Shown: piece after piece, positions 47,632 to 58,592 of the stretch
Position numbering within the stretch: position 1 is the stretch's first letter
Layout: the number at the start of each line of letters is the position of its first letter
DNA from: Zea mays
Lineage: Eukaryota; Streptophyta; Magnoliopsida; Poales; Poaceae
Length of the DNA: 64,000 nucleotides
Assembly: GCF_902167145.1 (NCBI RefSeq)
Contig: NW_023366874.1
Coordinates: forward strand, 1-64,000
Direction of reading: 5' to 3'
Made by a program: the position numbers and the translations under genes
Notes under the pieces: model-generated
Seen by the model: the letters and a program-made list of their open reading frames with translations, nothing else
Told to the model about the DNA's origin: nothing
Database searches by the model: none

Positions 47632-50600
47632 GACCATTTCTTGGTCTATTTTCGACAAAAATGGGGGTTGTGTGGCCATTGATCATCGACTAGAGGCTCA
47701 TACACCTTCATTCATGGCTATTTTCGACAAAAATGGGGGTTGTGTGGCCATTGATCATCGACCAGAGGCTCATACACCTCACCCCACATATGTTTCCTTG
47801 CCATAGATCACATTCTTGGATTTCTGGTGGAGACCATTTCTTGGTCAAAAATCCGTAGGTGTTATTCTTGGATTTCTGGTGGAGACCATTTCTTGGTTAA
47901 AAATCCGTAGGTGTTAGCCTTCGATATTATTGAAAATGGTCGTTCATGGCTATTTTCGACAAAAATGGGGGTTGTGTGGCCATTGATCATCGACGAGAGG
48001 CTCATACACCTCACCCCACATATGTTTCCTTGCCATAGATCACATTCTTGGATTTTTGGTGGAGACCATTTCTTGGTCAAAAACTCGTACGTGTTAGCCT
48101 TCGATATTATTGAAAATGGCCGTTCATGGCTATTTTCGACAAAAATGGGGGTTGTGTGGCCATTGATCATCGACCAGAGGCTCATACACCTCACCCCATA
48201 TATGTATCCTTGCCATAGATCACATTCTTGCATTTCTGGTGGAGACCATTTCTTGGTCAAAAATCCGTAGGTGTTAGCCTTCGGTATTATTGAAAATGGT
48301 CGTTCATGGCTATTTTCGACAAAAATGGGGGTTGTGTGGCCATTGATCATCGACCAGACGCTCATACACCTCACCCCACATATGTTTCCTTGCCATAGAT
48401 CACATTCTTGGATTTCTGGTGGAGACCATTTCTAGGTCAAAAATCTGTAGGTGTTAGCCTTCGGTATTATTGAAAATGGTCGTTCATGGCTATTTTCGAC
48501 AAAAATGGGGGTTGTGTGGCCATTGATCATCGACCAGACGCTCGTACACCTCACCCCACATATGTTTCCTTGTCGTAGATCACATTCTTGGATTTCTGGT
48601 GGAGACCATTTCTTGGTCAAAAATCCGTAGGTGTTAGCCTTCGATATTATTGAAAATGGTCGTTCATGGCTATTTTTGACAAAAATGGGGGTTGTGTGGC
48701 CATTGATCGTCGACCAGAGGCTCATACACCTCACCCTACATATGTTTCCTTGCCATAGATCACATTCTTGGATTTCTGGTGGAGACCATTTCTTGGTCAA
48801 AAATCCGTAGGTGTTATTCTTGGATTTCTGGTGGAGACCATTTCTTGGTTAAAAATCTGTAGGTGTTAGCCTTCGATATTATTGAAAATGGTCGTTCATG
48901 GCTATTTTCGACAAAAATGGGGGTTGTGTGGCCATTGATCATCGACCAGAGGCTCATACACCTCACCCCACATATGTTTCCTTGCCATAGATCACATTCT
49001 TGGATTTCTGGTGGAGACCATTTCTTGGTCAAAAATCCGTAGGTGTTAGCCTTCGGTATTATTGAAAATGGTCGTTCATGTCTATTTTCGACAAAAATGG
49101 GGGTTGTGTGGCCATTGATCATCGACTAGAGGCTCATACACCTTCATTCATGGCTATTTTCGACAAAAATGGGGGTTGTGTGGCCATTGATCATCGACCA
49201 GAGGCTCATACACCTCACCCCACATATGTTTCCTTGCCATAGATCACATTCTTGGATTTCTGGTGGAGACCATTTCTTGGTCAAAAATCCGTAGGTGTTA
49301 TTCTTGGATTTCTGGTGGAGACCATTTCTTGGTTAAAAATCCGTAGGTGTTAGCCTTCGATATTATTGAAAATGGTCGTTCATGGCTATTTTCGACAAAA
49401 ATGGGGGTTGTGTGGCCATTGATCATCGACGAGAGGCTCATACACCTCACCCCACATATGTTTCCTTGCCATAGATCACATTCTTGGATTTTTGGTGGAG
49501 ACCATTTCTTGGTCAAAAACTCGTACGTGTTAGCCTTCGATATTATTGAAAATGGTCGTTCATGGCTATTTTCGACAAAAATGGGGGTTGTGTGGCCATT
49601 GATCATCGACCAGAGGCTCATACACCTCACCCCATATATGTTTCCTTGCCATAGATCACATTCTTGCATTTCTGGTGGAGACCATTTCTTGGTCAAAAAT
49701 CCGTAGGTGTTAGCCTTTGGTATTATTGAAAATGGTCGTTCATGGCTATTTTCGACAAAAATGGGGGTTGTGTGGCCATTGATCATCGACCAGACGCTCA
49801 TACACCTCACCCCACATATGTTTCCTTGCCATAGATCACATTCTTGGATTTCTGGTGGAGACCATTTCTAGGTCAAAAATCTGTAGGTGTTAGCCTTCGG
49901 TATTATTGAAAATGGTCGTTCATGGCTATTTTCGACAAAAATGGGGGTTGTGTGGCCATTGATCATCGACCAGACGCTCGTACACCTCACCCCACATATG
50001 TTTCCTTGTCGTAGATCACATTCTTGGATTTCTGGTGGAGACCATTTCTTGGTCAAAAATCCGTAGGTGTTAGCCTTCGATATTATTGAAAATGGTCGTT
50101 CATGGCTATTTTTGACAAAAATGGGGGTTGTGTGGCCATTGATCGTCGACCAGAGGCTCATACACCTCACCCCACATATGTTTCCTTGCCATAGATCACA
50201 TTCTTGGATTTCTGGTGGAGACCATTTCTTGGTCAAAAATCCGTAGGTGTTATTCTTGGATTTCTGGTGGAGACCATTTCTTGGTTAAAAATCCGTAGGT
50301 GTTAGCCTTCGATGTTATTGAAAATGGTCGTTCATGGCTATTTTCGACAAAAATGGGGGTTGTGTGGCCATTGATCATCGACCAGAGGCTCATACACCTC
50401 ACCCCACATATGTTTCCTTGCCATAGATCACATTCTTGGATTTCTGGTGGAGACCATTTCTTGGTCAAAAATCCGTAGGTGTTAGCCTTCGGTATTATTG
50501 AAAATGGTCGTTCATGGCTATTTTCGACAAAAATGGGGGTTGTGTGGCCATTGATCATCGACCAGAGGCTCATACACCCCACCCCACATATGTTTCCTTG

Positions 50601-53359
50601 CCATAGATCACATTCTTGGATTTCTGGTGGAGACCATTTCTTGGTCAAAAATCCGTAGGTGTTAGCCTTCGGTATTATTGAAAATGGTCGTTCATGGCTA
50701 TTTTCGACAAAAATGGGGGTTGTGTGGCCATTGATCATCGACCAGACGCTCATACACCTCACCCCACATATGTTTCCTTGCCATAGATCACATTCTTGGA
50801 TTTCTGGTGGAGACCATTTCTTGGTCAAAAATCCGTAGGTGTTAGCCTTCGGTATTATTGAAAATGGTCGTTCATGGCTATTTTCGACAAAAATGGGGGT
50901 TGTGTGGCCATTGATCATCGACCAGACGCTCATACACCTCACCCCACATATGTTTCCTTGTCAGAGATCACATTCTTGGATTTCTAGTGGAGACCATTTC
51001 TTGGTCAAAAATCCGTAGGTGTTAGCCTTCGATATTATTGAAAATGGTCGTTCATGGCTATTTTTGACAAAAATGGGGGTTGTGTGGCCATTGATCGTTG
51101 ACCAGAGGCTCATACACCTCACCCCACATATGTTTCCTTGCCATAGATCACATTCTTGGATTTCTGGTGGAGACCATTTCTTGGTCAAAAATCCGTAGGT
51201 GTTAGCCTTCGGTATTATTGAAAATGGTCGTTCATGTCTATTTTCGACAAAAATGGGGGTTGTGTGGCCATTGATCATCGACTAGAGGCTCATACACCTT
51301 CATTCATGGCTATTTTCGACAAAAATGGGGGTTGTGTGGCCATTGATCATCGACCAGAGGCTCATACACCTCACCCCACATATGTTTCCTTGCCATTGAT
51401 CACATTCTTGGATTTCTGGTGGAGACCATTTCTTGGTCAAAAATCCGTAGGTGTTATTCTTGGATTTCTGGTGGAGACCATTTCTTGGTCAAAAATCCGT
51501 AGGTGTTAGCCTTCGGTATTATTGAAAATGGTCGTTCATGTCTATTTTCGACAAAAATGGGGGTTGTGTGGCCATTGATCATCGACTAGAGGCTCATACA
51601 CCTTCATTCATGGCTATTTTCGACAAAAATGGGGGTTTTGTGGCCATTGATCGTTGACCAGAGGCTCATACACCTCACCCCACATATGTTTCCTTGCCAT
51701 AGATCACATTCTTGGATTTCTGGTGGAGACCATTTCTTGGTCAAAAATCCGTAGGTGTTAGCCTTCGATATTATTGAAAATGGTCGTTCATGGCTATTTT
51801 CGACAAAAATGGGGGTTGTGTGGCCATTGATCATTGACGAGAGGCTCATACACCTCACCCCACATATGTTTCCTTGCCATAGATCACATTCTTGGATTTT
51901 TGGTGGAGACCATTTCTTGGTCAAAAACTCGTACGTGTTAGCCTTCGATATTATTGAAAATGGTTGTTCATGGCTATTTTCGACAAAAATGGGGGTTGTG
52001 TGGCCATTGATCATCGACCAGAGGCTCATACACCTCACCCCACATATGTTTCCTTGCCATAGATCACATTCTTGCATTTCTGGTGGAGACCATTTCTTGG
52101 TCAAAAATCCGTAGGTGTTAGCCTTCGGTATTATTGAAAATGGTCGTTCATGGCTATTTTCGACAAAAATGGGGGCTGTGTGGCCATTGATCATCGACCA
52201 GACGCTCATACACCTCACCCCACATATGTTTCCTTGCCATAGATCACATTCTTGGATTTCTGGTGGAGACCATTTCTAGGTCAAAAATCTGTAGGTGTTA
52301 GCCTTTGGTATTATTGAAAATGGTCGTTCATGGCTATTTTCGACAAAAATGGGGGTTGTGTGGCCATTGATCATCGACCAGACGCTCGTACACCTCACCC
52401 CACATATGTTTCCTTGTCATAGATCACATTCTTGGATTTCTGGTGGAGACCATTTCTTGGTCAAAAATCCGTAGGTGTTAGCCTTCGATATTATTGAAAA
52501 TGGTCGTTCATGGCTATTTTTGACAAAAATGGGGGTTGTGTGGCCATTGATCGTCGACCAGAGGCTCATACACCTCACCCCACATATGTTTCCTTGCCAT
52601 AGATCACATTCTTGGATTTCTGGTGGAGACCATTTCTTGGTCAAAAATCCGTAGGTGTTAGCCTTCGGTATTATTGAAAATGGTCGTTCATGGCTATTTT
52701 CGACAAAAATGGGGGTTGTGTGGCCATTGATCATCGACTAGAGGCTCATACACCTTCATTCATGGCTATTTTCAACAAAAATGGGGGTTGTGTGGCCATT
52801 GATCATCGACCAGAGGCTCATACACCTCACCCCACATATGTTTCCTTGCCATAGATCACATTCTTGGATTTCTGGTGGAGACCATTTCTTGGTCAAAAAT
52901 CCATAGGTGTTAGCCTTTGGTATTATTGAAAATGGTCGTTCATGGCTATTTTCATAAAAAAATGGGGGTTGTGTGGCCATTGATCATCGACCAGAGGCTC
53001 ATACACCTCACCCTACATATGTTTCCTTGCCATAGATCACATTCTTGGATTTCTGGTGGAGACCATTTCTTGGTCAAAAATCCGTAGGTGTTAGCCTTCG
53101 GTATTATTGAAAATGGTCGTTCATGGCTATTTTCGGCAAAAATGGGGGTTGTGTGGCCATTGATCGTCGACCAGAGGCTCATACACCTCACCCCACATAT
53201 GTTTCCTTGCCATAGATCACATTCTTGGATTTCTGGTGGAGACCATTTCTTGGTCAAAAATCCATACGTGTTAGCCTTTGGTATTTTTGAAAATGGTCGC
53301 TCATGGCTATTTTCAAGGTCGCTCATGGCTATTTTCAAGGTCGCTCATGGCTATTTTCA
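47632..53359 (-). repeat. knob180 array, minus orientation, with 1.4-kb tandem duplication
   Basis: About 32 units. Immediately after the Tat target duplication, TTGGTC joins TATTTTCGAC; comparison with 35130-35200 shows that about 52 bp are missing here. Positions about 47702-49138 are repeated at about 49139-50575 with an offset of 1436-1437 bp, and much of the unit appears again at 51604-52734. The join GTAGGTGTTA|TTCTTGG recurs near 47861, 48812, 49297, 50250 and 51455. Near its end (53297-53358) there are three copies of a 22-bp segment starting GGTCGCTCATGGC. Confidence 0.92.
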
Positions 53360-53404
53360 TAAATACCGAAGGCTAACACCTACGGATCTTTGACCAAGAA
53401 ATGG
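53360..53404 (+). repeat. knob180 fragment, plus orientation (45 bp)
   Basis: ATACCGAAGGCTAACACC through GACCAAGAAATGG in plus orientation inside a minus array. Its right junction, GAAATGG|GGGTTGTG preceded by the variant GGATCTTTGACC, is the same as the switch at 63073 and, in inverse, the one at 9957. Confidence 0.85.
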
Positions 53405-55609
53405 GGGTTGTGTGGCCATTGATCATCGACCAGAGGCTCATACACCTCACCCCACATATGTTTCCTTGCCATAGATCACATTCTTGGATTTCTGGTGGAG
53501 ACCATTTCTTGGTCAAAACCTCACCCCACATATGTTTCCTTGCCATAGATTACATTCTTGGATTTCTGGTGGAGACCATTTCTTGGTCAAAATCTGTAGG
53601 TGCTAGCCTTCGGTATTATTGAAAATGGTCGTTCATGGCTATTTTCGACAAAAATGGGGGTTGTGTGGCCATTGATCATCGACCAGAGGCTCATACACCT
53701 CACCCCACATATGTTTCCTTGCCATAGATCACATTCTTGGATTTCTGGTGGAGACCATTTCTTGGTCAAAAACTCGTACGTGTTAGCCTTCGGTATTATT
53801 GAAAATGGTCGTTCATGGCTATTTTCGACAAAAATGGGGGTTGTGTGGCCATTGATCATCGACCAGACGCTCATACACCTCACCCCACATATGTTTCCTT
53901 GCCATAGATCACATTCTTGGATTTCTGGTGGAGACCATTTCTTGGTTAAAAACTCGTACGTGTTAGCCTCTAATATTATTGAAAATGGTCGTTCATGGCT
54001 ATTTTCGACAAAAATGGGGGTTGTGTGGCCATTGATCATCGACCAGAGGCTCATACACCTCACCCCACATATGTTTCCTTGCCATAGATCACATTCTTGG
54101 ATTTCTGGTGGAGACCATTACTTGGTCAAAAATCCGTACGTGTTAGCCTTCGGTATTATTGAAAATGGTCGTTCATGGCTATTTTCGACAAAAATGGGGG
54201 TTGTGTGGCCATTGATCATCGACCAGAGGCTCGTACACTTCACCCCACATATGTTTTCTTGCCATAGATCAGAATCTTGGATTTCTCGTGGAGACAATTT
54301 GTTGGTCAAAAATTCGTAGGTGTTAGCCTTCGGTATTATTGAAAATGGTCGTTCATGGCTATTTTCGACAAAAATGGGGGTTGTGTGGCCATTGATCTTC
54401 GACCAGAGGCTCATACACCTCACTACACATATGTTTCCTTATCGTAGATCACATTCTTGGATTTCTGGTGGAGACCATTTCTTGGTAAAAAATCCGTAGG
54501 TGTTAGCCTTCGATATTATTGAAAATGGTCATTCATGGCTATTTTCGGCAAAATGGGGGTTGTGTGGCCATTGATCGTCGACCAGAGGCTCATACACCTC
54601 ACCCCACATATGTTTCCTTGTCGTAGATCACATTCTTGGATTTCTGGTGGAAACCATTTCTTGGTCAAAAATCCGTAGGTGTTAGCCTTCGATATTATTG
54701 AAAATGGTCATTCATGGCTATTTTCGGCAAAATGGGGGTTGTGTGGCCATTGATCGTCGACCAGAGGCTCATACACCTCACCCCACATATGTTTCCTTGC
54801 CATAGATCACATTCTTGGATTTCTGGTGGAGACCATTTCTTGGTCAAAAATCCGTAGGTGTTAGCCTTCGATATTATTGAAAATGGTCGTTCATGGCTAT
54901 TTTCGACAAAAATGGGGGTTGTGTGGCCATTGATCATCGACCAGAGGCTCATACACCTCACCCCACATATGTTTCCTTGCCATAGATCACATTCTTGGAT
55001 TTCTGGTGGAGACCATTTCTTGGTCAAAAATCCGTACGTGTTAGCCTTTGGTATTATTGAAAATGGTCGTTCATGGCTATTTTCGACAAAAATGGGGGTT
55101 GTGTGGCCATTGATCATCGACCAGAGGCTCGTACACTTCACCCCACATATGTTTTCTTGCCATAGATCAGAATCTTGGATTTCTCATGGAGACCATTTGT
55201 TGGTCAAAAATTCGTAGGTGTTAGCCTTCGGTATTATTGAAAATGGTCGTTCATGGCTATTTTCGACAAAAATGGGGGTTGTGTGGCCATTGATCATCGA
55301 CCAGACGCTCATACACCTCACCCCACATATGTTTCCTTGCCATAGATCACATTCTTGGATTTCAGGTGGAGACCATTTCTTGGTCAAAAATCTGTATGTG
55401 TTAGCCTTCGATATTATTGAAAATGGTCATTCATGGCTATTTTTGACAAAAATGGGGGTTGTGTGGCCATTGATCTTCCACCAGAGGCTCATACACCTCA
55501 CCCCACATATGTTTCCTTGCCATAGATCACATTCTTGGATTTCTGGTGGAGACCATTTCTTGGTCAAAAATTCGTAGGTGTTAGCCTTCGGTATTATTGT
55601 AAATGGTCA
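53405..55609 (-). repeat. knob180 array, minus orientation
   Basis: About 12 units. Two units carry the same cluster of differences (CACTTCACCCC, TTTTCTTGCCATAGATCAGAATC), at about 54237 and 55135, so they are duplicates. The block ends where AAATGGTCATTC joins TATGGCAAGGAAAC in the opposite orientation, the inner end of the right inverted arm. Confidence 0.92.
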
Positions 55610-57351
55610 TTCTATGGCAAGGAAACATATGTGGGTTGAAGTGTATGAGCGTCTGGTCGATGATCAATGGCCACACAACCCCCATTTTTGCCGAAAATAG
55701 CCATGAGCGACCATTTTCAATAATACTAGAGGCTAAGACCTACGGATTTTTGCCCATGAAATGGTCTCCACCAGAAATCCAAGAATGTGATCTATGGCAA
55801 GGAAACATATGTGGGGTGAGGTGTATGAGCCTATGGTCGATGATCAATGGCCACACAACCCCCTTTTTTTGTCGAAAATAGCCATGAACGACCATTTTCA
55901 ATAATATCAAAGGCTAACACCTACGGATTTTTCACCAAGAAATGGTCTCCACCAGAAATCCAAGAATGTGATCTACGACAAGGAAACATATGTGGGGTGA
56001 GGTGTATGAGCCTCTGGTCGACGATCAATGGCCACACAACCCCCATTTTGCCGAAAATAGCCATGAATGACCATTTTCAATAATACCGAAGGCTAACACC
56101 TACGGATTTTTGACCAAGAAATGGTCTCCACCAGAAATCCAAGAATGTGATCTATGGCAAGGAAACATATGTGGGGTGAGGTGTACGAGCATCTGGTCGA
56201 TGATCAATGGCCACACAACCCCCATTTTTGTCAAAAATTGCCATGAACGACTATTTTCAATAATACCGAAGGTTAACACCTACGGATTTCTGACCAAGAA
56301 ATCGTCTCCACCAGAAATCCAAAAATGTGATATATGGCAAGGAAACATATGTGGGGTGAGGTGTACGAGACTCTGGTCGATGATCAATGGCCACACAACC
56401 CCCATTTTTGTCGAAAATAGCCATGAACGACATTTTCAATAATACCAAATGCTAACACCTACGGATTTTTGACCAAAAATGGTCTCCACCAGAAATCCAA
56501 GAATGTGATCTATGGCAAGGAAACATATGTGGGGTGAGGTGTACGAGCCACTGGTCGATGATCAATGGCCACACAACCCCCATTTTTGTCGAAAATAGCC
56601 ATGAACGACCATTTTCAAAAATACCGAAGACTAACACCTACAGATTTTTGACCAAGAAATGGTCTCCACCAGAAATCCAAGAATGTGATCTATGGCAAGG
56701 AAACATATGTGGTTGAGGTGTATGAGCCTCTGGTCGATGATCAATGGCCACACAACCCCCATTTTTGTCGAAAATAGCCATGAACGACCATTTTCAATAA
56801 TACCGAAGGCTAACACGTACGAGTTTTTGACCAAGAAATGGTCTCCACCAGAAATCCAAGAATGTGATCTATGGCAAGGAAACATATGTGGGGTGAGGTT
56901 TATGAGCTTCTAGTCGATGATAAATGGCCACACAACCCCCATTTTTTATGAAAATAGCCATGAGCGACCTTGAAAATAGCCATGAGCGACCATTTTCAAT
57001 AATACTAGAGGCTAACACCTACGGATTTTAGACCAAGAAATGGTCTCCACCAGAAATCCAAGAATGTGATCTATGGCAAGGAAACATATGTGGGTGTCGA
57101 AAATAGCCATGAACGACCATTTTCAATAATACCGAAGGCTAACACCTACGGATTTTTGACCAAGAAATGGTCTCCACCAGAAATCCAAGAATGTAATCTA
57201 TGGCAAGGAAACATATGTGGGGTGAGGTTTATGAGCCTCTAGTCGATGATAAATGGCCACACAACCCCCATTTTTTATGAAAATAGCCATGAGCGACCAT
57301 TTTCAATAATACTAGAGGCTAAGACCTACGGATTTTTGACCAAGAAATGGT
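55610..57351 (+). repeat. knob180 array, right arm of the inverted duplication (inner part)
   Basis: About 9.7 units. Reverse complement of 31802 to about 33003. Next to the LTR the coordinate sum is 89153; further in it is 88615, because this arm has about 538 bp (three units, roughly 56100-56640) that the left arm lacks. It ends at the ATGGT duplication of the solo LTR. Confidence 0.92.
57347..57351. other. target-site duplication ATGGT (left), solo LTR
   Basis: ATGGT at 57347-57351 and again at 58593-58597. It is the reverse complement of ACCAT around the triple-LTR element and sits at the same point of the knob unit, as expected if both derive from one insertion copied by an inverted duplication. 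Confidence 0.93.
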
Positions 57352-58592
57352 TGAAAGGGAATTAGGCTTACACCTAGTTCCTATATAATTTTGGTGGTTG
57401 AATTGCCCAACACAAACAATTGGACTGACTAGTTTTGCTCTAGATTATATGTTCTACAGGTGCCAAAGGTTCATCTATAACCATACTAAATCGACTGTCC
57501 GAAATACCGTAGATTATTCCGGACAGGAGAAGCTTTTTGGAAAAACAGGCCAAGCGCGGACTGTCCGGGCCCTTGCGGCGGACCGTCCGCGACACAAGGA
57601 TGTCACTCGGCCAGAACCAATGCAAAAATCGAAGTCTACACTATGGACTGTCCGGAGGAAAAGCAAAGACCGTCCGAGCCCTTGCGCGGACCGTCTGGCC
57701 TCTGGCGCGGACCGTCCGGTAGGTGAGAAACCGAAAAACCCGAAGGTGACGGGTTCGGAGAAATGAATTATAGCAGGTTCGCGGACCGTCCGGGCCAGGA
57801 TCGCGGACCGTCCGCGACTGGGTTTGTCTGACATCTGACAACGCATTAAATGCAATATAGCCGTTGATATAGCCGTTACTGCTGACCGTTGCATTTTCAG
57901 CCGTTGATCTACTGGGGCGGACCGTCCGGACCTGGCACGCGGACCGTCCGCGCTCAGCAGAATGGAGCAACGGCTAGGAAGTGGTTGGTGGCTATAAATA
58001 CAACCCCAACCACCTCCATTCACTTCATCCAAGCATTCCAACCTTCAACATTCAATACAAGAGCTAGCATTCCATTCCAAGACACATTCAAAGCCTCCAT
58101 CTCTCCAAGTTTCACAATTGAGAAAAGAGATCATTAGTGATTAGTGACTTGAGAGAGAAAGTGATCCGTGTGTTATTCGTCGCTCTTGTCGCTTGGCCTT
58201 TTTGCAATCGTGCTTTCTTGATTCTTTCATTACGATCAAGCACTCACTTGTAATCGAGGCAAGAGGCACCAATTGTGTGGTGGCCCTTGTGGGAACTTTG
58301 TGTTCCAAGTGATTGAGAAGAGAAAGCTCACTCGATCCGTGGGATCGTTTGAGAGAGGGAAGGGTTGAAAGAGACCCGCCCTTTGTGGCCTCCTCAACAG
58401 GGAGTAGGTTTGCAAGAACCGAACCTCGGTAAAACAAATCCGTGTGTCACACTCTTCATTTGCTTGCGATTTGTTTTCCACCCTCTCTCGCGGACTCGTT
58501 TCTTTATTACTAACGCTAACCCGGCTTGTAGTTGTGTTTATATTTGTAAATTTCAGTTTCGCCCTATTCACCCCCCCTCTAGGCGACTTTCA
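57352..58592 (+). mobile_element. Solo Sirevirus LTR, 1241 bp
   Basis: A single LTR of the same family as LTRs 1-3, in the opposite direction, with TG...CA ends and a perfect ATGGT target duplication, so it arose by recombination between the two LTRs of an insertion. TATA box at 57993-58000 and palindrome cluster at 57555-57952. At one diagnostic site near 58377 it matches LTR 3 (GGGCGGG) and not LTRs 1 and 2. At another (CTCCCTGTTGAGG on the opposite strand) it differs from all three. No element interior is present on either side. Confidence 0.94.
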
